Of a DNA stretch of 64,000 nucleotides, positions 23,766-35,670 are shown in pieces; the first letter of the stretch is position 1; each line of letters begins with the position of its first letter. The position numbers were made by a program, and so were the translations under genes. The DNA lies in assembly GCA_019096065.1 (NCBI GenBank), contig JAGUCH010000002.1:13280501-13344500 (forward strand), given 5' to 3'. This DNA is from Paracyclopina nana (taxonomy: Eukaryota > Arthropoda > Copepoda > Cyclopoida > Cyclopettidae). A model generated the notes under the pieces. The model was not told where the DNA came from. It was given only the letters and a program-made list of their open reading frames with translations, and did not search any database.

Positions 23766-24398
23766 ATGTTGCTTGCATTACCATATATTTTCTTTGTTGT
23801 CAAATCGGATAGTAGTTATTCATTAATATATCTTAAACGAGATAAATGTGTGTTTTCATTCTGATAGAGATGTGGAATTACATAGAAAGAAGAGAGAATA
23901 TGCGATTGACTCACACAGTGTAAGGTTGGTGTTATTGGTAATTTCAGATACTAGAAAGGGCTTTAATCATTTCAGTGAGGGGAAAAAACCAACAGCGCTT
24001 TAGTCACGGCTATGTTCTTCTTATATATGATAAGCAACGAAAGTTTTTAATTATAAGTGGGGGCAAAGTGTGAAATTACACATAAATACCACTGAGAGAT
24101 ATTCAATGGGAAATGAAAATTGAAGTAGTTGTTCATCTAGTTCATGGCATTGCTTTTTCGTTTTCTTCATCGTTTGTTCCTACTGCCTATATTATATGAA
24201 GAAAAAAAAAAGGATCGATAGCTATTCGTAGCGTTTGTACAGGTTTTGTTGTTGTAGTAGTTGTAGTACATCATGAGATTTACGAAACTTGGACACCACC
24301 ACACATTCACACAGGATAATTTTTCAACATTCTGACTATGTACATGTACGTGCGTACGCAAGCGCCCAAAACTCGTGGTTCTTCCGATTCGTAAGAGC
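23766..24398. other. Intergenic between two convergent genes
   Basis: Contains the 3' UTRs of the two-pass protein (+) and the PHD protein (-). No coding segment seen. Confidence 0.5.
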
Positions 24399-27333
24399 TT
24401 ACTTGGCGGCCACTTTTCGGCCTCGTTTTGCGGGCGGGGGTCCTCCGGCATTGGCGGCAGCTGCAGCGGCTGCTGCGGCCGCAGCCTTGGCAACCGAGCC
24501 CTTACCCGTGGCCACCTGAGTGGGACTGCACTTGTCTATGTGAAGTTCGTAATCTACGAAAGGCTTTTCGGCAATCTCCTTGGGGATCCGCACAGGGGGG
24601 AAATCCGAGAGGAAATTCCCCCCTTCAACCAGAAAGACGGGTGGCTCGGTCTTCACCTTGAGGCTCCACTCTTGAGCAGTGGGGACTTTGGCCTTGGCCT
24701 CCAGCTCCAAATACGACACCTGAGCAAGCTTGTCCTCCTCATTCGAGGCATCCTTCTTTGCGTTGTCCTTCTTGGCAGCAGAAGCTTTGCCTTTGGCAGC
24801 AGCAGCGGCGGCTGACGCGGGTTCTCGTTTCAAATGTAGCTTGAATGCGAACTCGTTGGATTTGTCTTCGGTCACAATGTTGGCCAAGATGAAGTGCACG
24901 TCCTTGTTGACCACGTTTTTGAACTTGTCCAGAGAGGCGAAATTAATACGCGAGGAAAGCTTGAAGTTTGCGCGAGTGCTGTTCGTCCACACAAAGGCTC
25001 CGCTAGCGGACGGGGGAGAGGAGGTTGTGGTCGTCGTTCCACCAGGAGACTTGATCATGGTGTTGCTCACCGTCGGCGCCTGAGGCAGCGGGCTCTTGGG
25101 CAAGAGAACCTGAATCGCCTTGGCAGCATCGTTGGACGTCGTCGTTGGTCCAAGTTTCTTGCTCTCAGCAGCGCCGTTTGCACTGCTCAAAGCCGACTTG
25201 GGCAGCGGGGCCATAGGCAATTGGATTTGGGGCGGACCCCCAACCACTTTGGGCGCCACGGTGCGCAACAAAATCGGGGTCGAGGAGCCCGCAGGTCTAA
25301 GTGTGGCCAGCTTAGTTGGAGAGCCAGGCGAAAGCGTGAGCTTGCCTCCAGCCATGCTGGTCGGACTCACGATGCGAACGATGGAGGGCGGGGCAGGCAC
25401 GCCGCCTCCTTTGCTGCTCACGGGTATAGCTTGGCCCTTGTTCGAGAGCAGAATAATTTTGTTGCCCTGAGGAGGGCCCGCTGCGGTGGTCACGGTGCCA
25501 GCCGACGTTAAGGCCGCAGTTGAAACGGAGGTCGCAGCAGCAGCCGAAGAGGAGGTTGGTACTTGTGCACGCATATACATCACCCGACTTCCGCTGGGGA
25601 CTGAATTCTGCAGTGAGGTCAAAGCCGAGGATGGAAAGCGTTGCAAGCTGCTTGCACTGATTTGCACGGGCTTCCCACCCACGATTTTGAAGAACTGAGG
25701 TCGTTGGCCTGGCGCCAGGGTGGTTCCGGGCCGCAAAGGCCTGATTTGCATCGCAGCCGCAGCAGCTGTCATCGTTGTCGGCCTCAACTGAATGAGCTGG
25801 GGCGGGGGAGCGGACGAGCTGGGCTTGAAATTTTGTACTTGTGGAGCGGCCAGGGGCGTGGTGGGGAGGACCACCTGAGGCGGCAGAGGCTGAGATAAAG
25901 CGGAGAGGTTCACCAAATTGCTGCCGCCAGGGGCGAGGGCAATTTTCGCAGGTGATCCTGCAGGAGATCCTGTGATGATTTTTGCTGCCACCACAGTCGG
26001 CGGCGCGTTCGCCTCCTTGGCAGTCTTTTTCACTTTGGCACCTCGATTCGAGTTGACAGGTGCCAAGGCGTTGTTCTTCCTCTTGCGCCCTCCTCCAGTC
26101 GCCACCACGGGTGCAGCTTGCTGAGGAGCTGGATCAGCCTTTGCATCATCATCATCATCTTTTTTGTCCACGTCGTTGGCCACGACAGGGGTCTTCTGCT
26201 TTTGAACGGCATCGAGGGAGTCGAGCTTTTTGGTCCGCCGATTGCGCTTCGACTTCTGGCACACAGGGCAGTAGCCACGAACGGCCTTTTGAAAACACGA
26301 ATGGCACGTCACATGGAATTCCAGACACTGGTACACAGGGGCCTCCAAGTCCGCGCTGCACATGGCGCATTTCATGCCACTCTCTTCGCTCTCTTTCGCA
26401 ACAGTTTCCTTCGGGGCCTCGTTCACGGCCTTCTTGTTGGCGGGTTCCTTTTTGGCTGTTTTCTTCTTGCCAGCTGCAGCGGCTGGTGGTGGTGCTGGAG
26501 TTGGGGGTTTTGGCTGCTCCTTTTCCTCATGAGCTGGAGCAGCAGGAGCCTTGCCCCTCTTGCTTTCACGAGTGGGTTTGGAGGGCTCCTGCTTCTCCTG
26601 CTTGGCAGAGGCTGCCCTCCTGGGCGTCGTTGGCGGAGCCGGCTCAGGCTGCTGCTGTTCTTCGGCAGCAGCAGCATTGTTCTCCTTATTGCTACCCTTT
26701 TTCGAAGAGGCTTTGCCCCCGCCGGCTCCGCTCACCACTGTCTTGATCAGCTTCTCAATCTCTCCTTGTATCGACTTTGCCTCGCTGGTGAACTCACCCT
26801 TGACCGAGCCCACCATGCGTTCAGCCATCACTTTGGCCATGTGCTTGAAGTGGTCCACCGAGCTGACGTCGCGCATCATCTTTTCCTCGAGCTCCCTCAG
26901 TGTAACCGGAATGCCAGGCCGCCCAAAGTGGTACTCGTTTGAGGCCGACTTGGACGCGAAACACCTCCTCGCAATGAGAGCCGTGGAGAAGACAGGATGA
27001 CGATCCATGACTACTCCAAGATCTCGTTTGAGCTGATTCTTAACCGCATTGAATTCCTGCATGAAAAAAAATAACAATAACAGCAACGATTTCGCCATGG
27101 CGACAAAGCGTCTAAGCAGACGGACGTACCTTTTCCTTCTGGGGTTTGCAAGGCTTGCAAATGAAAATGAAATCGTCATCGTTGGCCTTCTTGCTGTCAA
27201 CATTGGCACACGGGCAATGGTACCATTGCTGACAGGCTTCGCAAAAAACCCACACCACGGTCCCGTTGGGCTTCACGCAGCCCTTCTCGCCACTCGCACA
27301 CAGTTGGGTCTTCTTACCCTTGGCCTTGGCCAT
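24399..27333 (-). CDS. PHD-finger protein with a second zinc-binding module
   Basis: Likely nuclear chromatin-associated protein; the family is not recognised. Exons 27333-27130 and 27056-24399 join in frame (953 residues, intron 73 bp). Residues about 12-62 form a PHD finger: CASGEKGCVK, FCEACQQWYHCPC and FICKPC give a C4HC3 pattern. A conserved-looking block follows (VMDRHPVFSTALIARRCF, RPGIPVTLRELEEKM, a predicted helix), then Ala/Pro/Lys-rich linkers. A RING-like Cys/His cluster lies at about residues 297-335 (MKCAMCSADL, YQCLEFHVTCHSCF, YCPVC). The remaining 600 residues are largely low complexity (Ser, Ala, Pro, poly-Ala) with a folded-looking stretch near the end (NFASLDKFKNVVNKDVHFIL). 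The basic C-terminus ends KRGRKVAAK. The initiator ATG at 27333 is followed by AKAKGKK, a plausible nuclear localisation signal. Confidence 0.8.
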
Positions 27334-28425
27334 CTTGATCCTCTTCTCTTGCCCTGGTCCTTGGTCAGCAGACGGAGCAGCGTCCGTACATTACGCTTTT
27401 GCCAATTGTTTATTATTTTGACAGTTCCTCCAGTTCAGAGTTGAGCTGCGTCTTCTTCTTTCCAACGGACTGTTCAAACCTTGCAGAGCTGCCCGCAGCC
27501 GCCGATTCTGCCCTCAGAGACGCACAAAAGCCAAGCCAATCTCACTGTCCCCTACAGCCACTAGTACATAGTTTGGCGCCCAGTTGCCGAGGGTCGCGAT
27601 AGCCTGGCAAATAAGCCGCCAAAAATTCTCCATAAATGCCAGGTGCTAAATTTGATTACCGTTGAACAGCATGTTTTCAGAAGATGATTGGCCACGTTTT
27701 GAGCCAAATCAACTGGCAAAATCAAGATCGGCTGAAATGCAGAGCAGAAATGTTGGGAATCGAAAAGTTGGCGTAAGTGACATTTGCCTGAGACTTGAAA
27801 GCTGCAACGCTTTCATTTTGAGACAAAGCCAAATGGAGGCTAGTGAAAAATGGCGGACGGGGCTGTCGGCTTGAAATTGTCGGCTGTGCTCTCCCTCCCT
27901 TCGATCACTTGCGCCAATCGACCAATCCGAAGCACGCATATTGCATGCGTCGTCCTCTCGCACACTGAAGTGACACACATGAACGTTTTTATCGCTAAAA
28001 TTGACTTTTAGCGTCAACTTAATCCGAAACGATAGTCGAAGGAAACAATTCAGAAGTAACTATGTTTCCACTGCAACGAGTGATGAATCTTTCATGGTTA
28101 GTTACCCTAGAACGATTTAGCGAGTTTTAAAGGGGGAAATGTAAACAATCACGCAACCTGCTTAGACGATATTTTTTATTATTTTCCAGCAGTGTTAGAA
28201 CTACTCGGTTCTTGGGACAAGACGATAGATACAAATTCATACGCACACTCTCAAAAAAATAATTCTACTATTTTTACTCCCGCGGAAGCCGAGACCGGTC
28301 CCTGCGGGCGATGTCATCTCAAACTTCCACAAGTCTTCGTCGGTCGGTTGTTATGGGTGGGAGGCATTTAGGTAAGGTTTATCCCAAGAAAGAAAGCAAC
28401 TTCAACATCAACCTAAACTAGCTGT
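27334..28425. other. Intergenic, upstream of the PHD gene and downstream of RCC1
   Basis: No gene supported. The small frames on both strands (for example 27662-27874) lack any recognisable motif. The part near 27334-27450 should be the PHD-gene promoter; 28100-28425 should be the RCC1 3' UTR. Confidence 0.5.
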
Positions 28426-29979
28426 TTAAACGGTGCCATTAGCAGATGCACTGTCTTCCTGAACAATGAGGACGGTGTGCTGGCCGCCACCGGAGACGGC
28501 CATCACTTTGCGCTGTTCCAACTGCTTCCCACTCATTTTGAGGGGGTCCCAGGCATCCTCGTCGTCGGACAGGCCGAGCTGCCCGTTGGAGCCCATGCCC
28601 CAGCTGTAGCACTCGCCGTCCTCGGTCACGGCAAAAGAGACAGCCGTGCCGCAAGACACTTCCACACATTTGCGGCCCTCGAGTGGGCCCAATACTTGGA
28701 TGGGTTCGGTGGCATCCGTTTGGCGCTGTTTGCCAAGGCCCAGTCGGCCGTACTCGACCCTGCCAATGGCGTGGACTCTGCCGGCTGCGTCCAGGGCAAG
28801 GGTGTGATGCTGTCCGGGCACAATGTTGGTCCAACCTTCGCAGTCGGCGACTGCCTCGGTCAGAGCCTTTGACTTGGTCAAAGTGAAGAGAACCTTGCCC
28901 TTGGGTACGCCCAGCTGGTGAGTTGTTATGCATTAGAATTCACTCGGGGAAAATAAACCAAAATGTGCATACCTGATTGTAGTTGTTGAGTCCACAGACG
29001 AGTACCTCGTTTTCGGTGGACAGTGCCAAAGTGTCGTAGGAGCCAGCCCAAACGTCAGAAAAGACAGTGCGCCTGTTCTTGGCATGCACTCTTTCAGGAA
29101 TCAGAAGAAGCTCGAGACCTCTGCGGCCTCCGCGAGCGACAAATCGCTCCGCAACGCGGCCAAGCTGGCCTTGCTCAGCACAGCCAACGGTGTACAGCTC
29201 ACCCCCAGAGGTGAGCATGGCGATGTGGTCAGCTCCTGAGCTGATCTTGACCACCTCGAGGTTGCCGGGTAGAGCGAGATGCACGGGCAGCTTGCGCATC
29301 TGACCATCCGGAGTGAGGCCAAAGCTGCCCGAGCTGTCCCGGAATGTGCCCCAATAGAAGACGCGGCCGTCTTCTGTGAGGGCTGCGGTATGCGAGTCAC
29401 CGGCACTAATTTGCTTCACCTTTGCCGGCAATTCCACCGGTGCGGGAACGAAGCAGTCTTCTTCTTCGTCCGTCATGTTTCGTCCCAAAGCGCCCTCGTC
29501 GTTACATCCTACGGAAAGATACATGCTGCGAGAATGAACGGGAATAATACGCTCAAGTCCCTACCGAAGGTGTAGACTTGGCCTTCTTTCGTCAAACAAA
29601 CAGTGTGCATTCCTCCTGCACTTATGGCAACGACGTTCTTGAGGTCCTTGACCAGGGCGGGCTTGTTTCTCTCCATGATGTCGGGACCGAGACCCAATTG
29701 ACCGGTGTCGCCTTGGCCCAAAGTGAGCACAACTCCGCTGACATTCTTGAAGTGCTCGCGACGGACGCTCAGCCTCGCCTCGAGTTTGGCCCGCTTTTCC
29801 ACCAAGGCGGCCTCTTTGGCATCAGAGGCGGGGCGGCCTCTTTTACGGGGGTTCACGGCAGCCACCACTGAAGTCGACTGGGCGCCATTGACAGCAGCAG
29901 TCTTTTTCTTCAGCGTCTCGCCATCCTCGGGGATGACCTTGGCTTTGGGCACAGCTCGGGCACGTGGACCGCGAACCAT
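28426..29979 (-). CDS. RCC1: RCC1, Ran guanine-nucleotide exchange factor
   Basis: Chromatin-bound exchange factor that makes RanGTP in the nucleus, driving nuclear transport and spindle assembly. Minus-strand exons 29979-29565, 29508-28973 and 28914-28426 join in frame (479 residues). After a Lys/Arg-rich N-terminus of about 75 residues with KRGRPASD (an AT-hook-like, DNA-binding stretch), RCC1 blades follow: [95 protein letters not shown] and [12 protein letters not shown]. These align along human RCC1 in order. Introns are 56 and 58 bp. Confidence 0.97.
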
Positions 29980-30461
29980 TTTCTTAGCTTTCACGAAGAT
30001 TTCACAAATTCCGCTCTTTTTCCTCACAAAACAAACGTTGCGGCAACGCACGTTTGGCTTTTTAAATCACATCGTTGCCAGATTTTCAACTTTCGTTACC
30101 TGCTGCTATTTGACGGAAACGCCATTTCTTTCCGTGATTTCGGAAAACCGTCAAAGTAACTCTGTGAGCAGCTGCGATTTCACGTGCAAAAAAAAAGCGA
30201 CGGGAGGGAAACTGAATAAAGCATAACAATGTATGAATGGTTGCCACAGGGCAACTGGAATGCGTGTGGTGCAAAGCAATTCATTTTCAAGTTAGACTAT
30301 CGAATGAGCGAAATCGTTTATTGATGTTAACGCCTTTCAACCATGATAAGTTCATAGTAGGCTTTATATTTCAAATTTCCCGCCACGTGACTCTGATCAC
30401 GATTGGCTTGGGGCAAGCTTGCGAGAAGTGAAGTTTTATTACTTGATTTTGACAGTTTGTA
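29980..30461. promoter_or_regulatory. Divergent promoter region, RCC1 and SMUG1
   Basis: 482 bp between the start codons of two genes that point apart. It should carry both promoters. No TATA box at a convincing spacing. Confidence 0.45.
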
Positions 30462-31217
30462 ATGGAAGTAGGAATCCAGCTGATCGAATTGGAGGAGAGA
30501 CTTGCTAGGGATTTGCTCGCAATTGACTATCCTGATTCAGTTGCATTTATTTACAATCCCTTAGACTATGCCATAGACACTCACGCAAATTATGTGACCA
30601 GATACGCCAATGCATCGCCAAAGAGAGTCATGTTCCTTGGAATGAACCCTGGTCCCTTTGGCATGGCTCAAACTGGCGTGCCATTCGGAGAAGTGTCGTC
30701 TGCGGTTAATTTCCTCAAGGTTTCAGGCAAAGTGGGAAAGCCACCTAAAGAACACCCCAAAAGACTCATAGATGGGCTACAGTGTAAAAGAAGAGAAGTT
30801 AGCGGGGAGAGGTTTTGGAATCTCGTTAAAGCCCTTTGTCATGACGCTGACAACTTTGCAAAAAACTGCATAGTCTATAACCACTGTCCCTTGGTGTTCA
30901 TGTCTCAGAGTGGCAAAAACGTCACACCTCCTGACATGCCAATAGCAACCCGCAAATCAATGCTCAAATTGTGTGACGAGACGCTGAAACAAGTGATCGA
31001 GCTGTACAAAGTTGAACATATTGTGGGCTTGGGTAGATTTGCTGAAACAAGGGCCAAGGCTGCTGTGAGTGAAGGCTGCTATCCAGTGCAAGTCCATTTC
31101 ATGGTGCATCCGAGCCCGGCAAGTGCAATAGCCAACCGCGGTTGGCCAGACATTGCAACTAAAAGCCTCAGAGGAGCAGGAATCTTAGAACTCGTCCAAG
31201 GCTATGACGGTACCTGA
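30462..31217 (+). CDS. SMUG1: SMUG1 uracil-DNA glycosylase
   Basis: Single-exon, 251-residue member of the single-strand-selective monofunctional uracil-DNA glycosylase family, which excises uracil and 5-hydroxymethyluracil in nuclear base-excision repair. The catalytic motif is FLGMNPGPFGMAQTGVPFGE and the second active-site motif is MVHPSPASAIANRGW. CIVYNHCPLVFM corresponds to the pyrimidine-binding Asn region. Length and motif spacing are normal for the family. Start is the first ATG of the frame, in a favourable TTGTAATGG context. Confidence 0.97.
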   Translation: MEVGIQLIELEERLARDLLAIDYPDSVAFIYNPLDYAIDTHANYVTRYANASPKRVMFLGMNPGPFGMAQTGVPFGEVSSAVNFLKVSGKVGKPPKEHPKRLIDGLQCKRREVSGERFWNLVKALCHDADNFAKNCIVYNHCPLVFMSQSGKNVTPPDMPIATRKSMLKLCDETLKQVIELYKVEHIVGLGRFAETRAKAAVSEGCYPVQVHFMVHPSPASAIANRGWPDIATKSLRGAGILELVQGYDGT

Positions 31218-31615
31218 AAGTAAAAAAAAGCAAGGGAAAGTTTCCCTCACAAAATGGATCCTTGTCTGGATTTGCTTTTGAATCAAGTCAAAGCGAGTCA
31301 CTCTTTTTGAGGCAATATTATTTCACACAATGACTTCTGTAGCCATTACTTTTCGCGGGGATTTTGTTGACATTCCTGCTCAACTCACAGGAAAATGAAT
31401 TAAAATAAGCTAAGCCTACTTTATTCGGAAAAGCCGATGTAAACAATTATTACAGTAATCAGGATACCTTTTCGCGAAAAAACTATGGACAACAGATGGA
31501 GCTAGATTTTCGATTTGTCGATTGTGTGATCAGCTGTCGGCAGAATTGAATTCTTATTGACCTCTTGTTTTGTGAATGTATTCACCCTCTTGTTCGGGAA
31601 AGTAGGCAAGACAAA
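31218..31615. other. SMUG1 3' UTR and UBE2M promoter/5' UTR
   Basis: About 400 bp between two same-strand genes. No coding segment. Elements not identifiable by eye. Confidence 0.4.
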
Positions 31616-32164
31616 ATGCTGAATTTGTTCTCACTCAAGGACGGCAAGAAAGAGGCAGATGGCGGCCATTCTGGACAGGGCAAAAAACGGGCCACCGCGG
31701 CCCAAATCCGAATCACGAAAGACATTAATGAGCTTGAGCTGCCCAAAACGTGTGCTACTGAGTTCCCCGATCCTGATGATCTGCTTAACTTCAAACTGAT
31801 CATTTCCCCCGACGAGGGATTCTACCGAGGTGGCCGCTTTTCGTTCCTCTTCAAAATCGGCCCCAATTACCCGCACGAGCCGCCTAAGGTGAAGTGCTTG
31901 AACAAGGTGTACCATCCAAACATTGACCTGGAGGGCAACGTGTGCTTGAATATTTTAAGGGAAGACTGGAAGCCAGTGCTGACTGTCAACGCCATCGTGT
32001 ATGGACTCCAGTATTTGTTCCTGGAGCCCAATCCAGAAGACCCTCTCAACAAGGAGGCTGCTCATGAGCTCCAGACGAACAGGAGGCTTTTTGAGCAGAA
32101 TGTGCAAAGAACAATCCGTGGTGGAAGCCTCAACGGAATCTACTACGAAAAGTGTCTGAAGTGA
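31616..32164 (+). CDS. UBE2M: NEDD8-conjugating enzyme Ubc12
   Basis: E2 enzyme that carries NEDD8 from the APPBP1-UBA3 E1 to cullins. Single exon, 182 residues. The N-terminal extension [12 protein letters not shown] is the UBA3-docking tail typical of UBE2M (human MIKLFSLKQQKK). The core has [44 protein letters not shown] with the catalytic Cys at residue 110, and [19 protein letters not shown]. The ATG at 31616 is fixed by the conserved N-terminus; the upstream open frame is not used. Confidence 0.98.
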   Translation: MLNLFSLKDGKKEADGGHSGQGKKRATAAQIRITKDINELELPKTCATEFPDPDDLLNFKLIISPDEGFYRGGRFSFLFKIGPNYPHEPPKVKCLNKVYHPNIDLEGNVCLNILREDWKPVLTVNAIVYGLQYLFLEPNPEDPLNKEAAHELQTNRRLFEQNVQRTIRGGSLNGIYYEKCLK

Positions 32165-32264
32165 TCACGCTGCTTACTTTCCACTCTGCGCGCAAATTCA
32201 CTTTCAGTCAGCGAAACAGCTACTGCAAAACAGCATCTTCCTCTGCCTCTTAATGCGAATATTC

Positions 32265-32270
32265 AATAAA
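32265..32270 (+). promoter_or_regulatory. Polyadenylation signal of UBE2M
   Basis: AATAAA about 100 bases after the stop codon. Confidence 0.65.
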
Positions 32271-32550
32271 AAAGATAAGAGATGGCGTAGAGGCTAATTA
32301 TACCATAATGTCTGGTTGGAGTGTCAGCTTTAATTCGGCACTATATTCATACAAAAAAGGAACGCAAATAAATGAGGACACGCTTACTGCTTACTTCCAG
32401 CAAGTCCTGATAGCTAATGTTAAATGCGAAATTTGCCATTCTGCTCAGCGATTAGCGCTGACAAGTACAATTTTGACAATTGGAATACAGGGTAACATGA
32501 CTCCTAAAAATTAGAATGGATAAACAAGCAAGACTGAAAACTTTCAGTCT

Positions 32551-33415
32551 ATTCACATAAGTATCATAACAATAACATTGATGTAGGGCGATCCCAGCGG
32601 CCTTTATGGGCAACATTTGTGATTTTCAGCTGACACTGCTCGAGCAAAAAAACTGAGTTAGCGCAGAGACTTATATAGAAAGAGAAGTGCTACTTCTTGC
32701 ATTCTCACTGCACGCGAGCGCGCGCCAAGTGCTACTAGAGATTTTGAAAACATTTGGGTCAGCTGTTCTAATAAAATGGTCAACGGGCTGCAATGATCCA
32801 GAAAGGAAAACGCCAACTGGCACCTCTGTTTTACAACTTTTAATTCCTAATAGTTGTGAAAATATTTATAAAAGACAAAAGATAGCCCTAGCAAAATTGA
32901 GCACCTCGTAAAATAGGACTATTTTGGCTAAGTGGACTCATTTAGGAGTTATTAGCAACCAAAAGTCTGCCCCGGCCCAAATTCAGGCAGCCGCGACCAA
33001 AATTCCATTGTACTCTCTTTTGGAGCGTGCAGCAGATCTGCAAACGCACCCCCTTAAGCCTCGCCCAGTAGCACTTCTCTTGTTATATAAGTCTCTGAGT
33101 TAGCGCATTTTTGTGACTCGTAAAGTAGTTCGAAATAAAGACCCAAGCACATAAGAGTTATCAATTTTTGTGAAGGATTACTTTATGATGGTAAAATAAA
33201 ATGGTTTTAAATCTATTGTACCCAAAAAAACTTAAAACATCAAGACGTTAGAGTCCTGAAGCTATGCATTTGTAAAAACAAAGTAACCATTTACTATAGC
33301 TATTTGCCCTAAATAAAGTGGCTCGACTAATGCATACAAAATGTGATTTTGAACTCGGCTCACAAGTGTTTCTTCAAAAAACTCGGTAGATGGAGTGTCT
33401 TTGTTATGATGCTGC
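32551..33415 (+). repeat. Left outer inverted-repeat arm (interrupted by a MITE)
   Basis: Begins ATTCACATAAGTATCATAAC. After removing 32665-33096 and one target duplicate it aligns as the reverse complement of 52878-53301 almost base for base, with only scattered changes. Confidence 0.88.
32665..33096. mobile_element. Mutator-like MITE, 432 bp
   Basis: Terminal inverted repeats of 30 bp with two mismatches: the left begins AGAGACTTATATA and continues AAGAGAAGTGCTACT; the right end is its complement. It is flanked by the 10-bp direct repeat GAGTTAGCGC (32655-32664 and 33097-33106). The opposite arm holds the single, empty site at 53188-53197. A 9-10 bp duplication points to the Mutator superfamily. 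No coding capacity, so non-autonomous. Confidence 0.88.
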
Positions 33416-33460
33416 AGTATATAACCGCTCGTAAAAACTTTGAGGAGAAAATAAAAAGGC

Positions 33461-33928
33461 ATTATCTAAATTGGAGCCTTAAGTGGTGAGCTTAGAAGTA
33501 TTTAAAAAGAAAAAGTTCAAAAATGTCAAAAATGGCTCGTGTTATAATTCAGTTTACCGTTCCGACTCAGCTATTTTATATCACAGTTCTTTCTAAGTAT
33601 TTTTGGGGATATTAAAAACCTAATGGCCCTGGAATCAAAGAGAGACATAAAGTAATTTTATGCCCCCACATTCCATGGAACATTATCTAAATTGGAGCCT
33701 TAAAAGTGGTGAGCTTAGAAGTATTTAAAAAGAAAAAGTTCAAAAATGTCACAAATGGCTGTTATATACTGTAATACGATTTCCTCGTGTTATAATTCAG
33801 TTTACCGATCCGACTCAGCTATTTTATATCACAGTTCTTTCTAAGTATTTTTGGGGATATTAATACTTAATGGCCCTGGAATCAAAGAGGGACATAAAGT
33901 AATTTTATGCCCCCATATTCCATGGAAC
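33461..33928. repeat. Tandem duplication, about 221 bp unit
   Basis: Copy 33461-33681 and copy 33682-33928 both start ATTATCTAAATTGGAGCCTT and end CCATTCCATGGAAC-like. The second has about 25 extra bases containing the end of the adjoining tRNA-bearing element (TATATACTGTAATACGATTT), which the first lacks. Confidence 0.85.
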
Positions 33929-33968
33929 TAATCCAAATTCCAAAGAAGTTAGACAAAAAGGGAAGGAA

Positions 33969-34038
33969 CAACCTAAAAATTCAAACCACTAATAGTTGGA
34001 TCATTAATCCAATGCTATATCCACTGAGCTATGGAAAC
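33969..34038 (-). other. tRNA-like sequence C, left copy
   Basis: Minus strand reads TTTCCATAGCTCAGTGGATA, then an anticodon arm with a perfect 5-bp stem TTGGA/TCCAA and loop TTAATGA (anticodon AAT if read as a tRNA), then a weak B box GGTTTGAATTT. The acceptor does not pair. A fossil tRNA-like copy, not a functional tRNA. Confidence 0.5.
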
Positions 34039-34206
34039 TTCATTTAATTTGGCTGATCAAATTGACCTGGTAGAGTTCTTTACCCTAACTCTCTCAACCA
34101 CCCAAAAGTCATACATATTCTAAAAGCTTATTTCAAGGGGACTCACATGGTGTTAATTTTAAAATTCTGGCCTATGGCTTCCCATTACATAATTACAAAA
34201 AACTTT

Positions 34207-34261
34207 TAGCTCAGTACCACTACGTTTTATTGCTAAGCTCAGTACCACTTCGTTTTATTGC
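34207..34261. repeat. Short tandem duplication, about 27 bp
   Basis: GCTCAGTACCACTACGTTTT and GCTCAGTACCACTTCGTTTT occur side by side, each followed by ATTGCT. Confidence 0.75.
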
Positions 34262-34599
34262 TATTATGCATTTGAATAACCCCCACCAAAATTGTGAGAT
34301 CTAACTTTTTTAATTTCACAATCCAGTTGCTGGGATGACCAAGAAAAGAGATATAGAGGGTCACTTTTTCAAGTAGCGAAACATTTGTAACAATTTAATA
34401 TAAAGTTTGGCACTCCATATCTTCTTTCTTGACCATTCTAGCGATTTGCTTATGAAATAAAAAAGTTGGCCCTTGGGATGTTTGAAGCTCTATTCAGCAA
34501 AAAAAGCACACTGAAGAGAGCTAGAGGTTTTTTAGGATTTTATTTTATGAGGAGGATTTTAAAACTACCACCAAACAAACCCTTGGGACATAGGCTTTC

Positions 34600-34656
34600 A
34601 GATAATAAAGACTGAATCAAGAATCCAGCACTCTAACTATTGTGCCATAGGAGCAC
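34600..34656 (-). other. tRNA-like sequence B, left copy (5' half)
   Basis: Minus strand reads GTGCTCCTATGGCACAATAG, then an anticodon arm CTGGA/TTCAG with loop TTCTTGA. The T arm is not recognisable. Counterpart of 40197-40270. Confidence 0.45.
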
Positions 34657-35670
34657 CTCCAAGGAAATGTTATTATTAAAGTCCATTTTATTGCTCCCAA
34701 ACCACATGATTTTATCATGTGACAGCCTGTGATATTCACATAGCGACGAAAAACCAAGCAGCATTTTATAGGGCACGGGGCAGCCTGGTAACTTCATTAA
34801 AACACTCAAAAATTGTATAACAGAATGTAAAACTGTATATACCAAGCTGGGGAACATAAAATAGAGCTGTTCAAAATAAAATGGGCTATTCAAGATGATG
34901 TATACAAATAAGGTGAGTTCTTGTCTCTGCTTTACTATGGCACACAGTCTGACTGAGCTGTGGTAGGCTTCAAGACAAAATAATAGAATTCTGTGGATTT
35001 CACTTCCAAAATTTTCCATTGCCCATCTAAAATTAGGAAAAAATGCCTAAATTGCATACTTTTTTAAAAAACAGAACTTATCTGGGAGCTCTATTTATAA
35101 AGCTAGAGCTTAGCCCGCTTTAGAGCACTGAATTTTGATGAGAGTATCATGTTCTCAACAACAGCTGAACTTTTTTGGAAAAAATTTACTAAGGTACAAC
35201 TCAAACTACAACTCCGATCCGAACGAAATTTTGTGGGGTTCATGTAACTAACTCGAAAAACTAAAGAACGGCGGACAACAAAAACCTGAGAAATGTTTTG
35301 AAATCACTCATACTACGTCTGGTACTTTTTTAAAACAGTTCTATGAATTTAAGGTGTATGGATTAGGGAAAATTAAGATTGCTTGCATGCCTAAACATTT
35401 TGATGTCATAAAACGTACACAGAAAATCTATTTTGAAAGACAAAATCATACTAAAGAAAAGCTTCAGGGAAACTGACACAAAAATCCAGGCCAAGTGTGC
35501 ACATGAGAATTCCGGCAGAAAAAGTAGAATAAACAATTATTTGAATTTTACCGCCTTTAATGGTTAGATTGTGTGAATCAAAGTACCAACTACCAAGCAG
35601 GTTTTGTGATTGTTGTCTGCCACTCTTTAGTTTTTCAAGTTAGATAGGTTCATGGTTTCTTGGGGCGGCC

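Larger units (their letters stand above)
33763..34830 (-). mobile_element. tRNA-bearing TIR element, B/C type, left inverted copy
   Basis: Reverse-complement counterpart of 40024-50310 (ignoring the retrotransposon). Ends carry TATATACTGTAATACGATTT (left) and, inverted, about the same at 34810-34830. It contains degraded versions of the two tRNA-like sequences of the other copy and is longer and more diverged (extra sequence around 34060-34570). Confidence 0.65.

Noticed and set aside
24375-27000. Several 100-275 codon plus-strand frames opposite the PHD protein
   Set aside because: Low-complexity shadows of an Ala/Pro/Ser-rich coding exon.
27662-27874. 70-codon plus-strand frame between the PHD gene and RCC1
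   Set aside because: No motif, no splice partners and ordinary length for chance.
34633-35019. 128-codon minus-strand frame in the left half of the composite element
   Set aside because: It starts at a non-ATG codon, lies across the end of the tRNA-bearing repeat, and shows no family resemblance.
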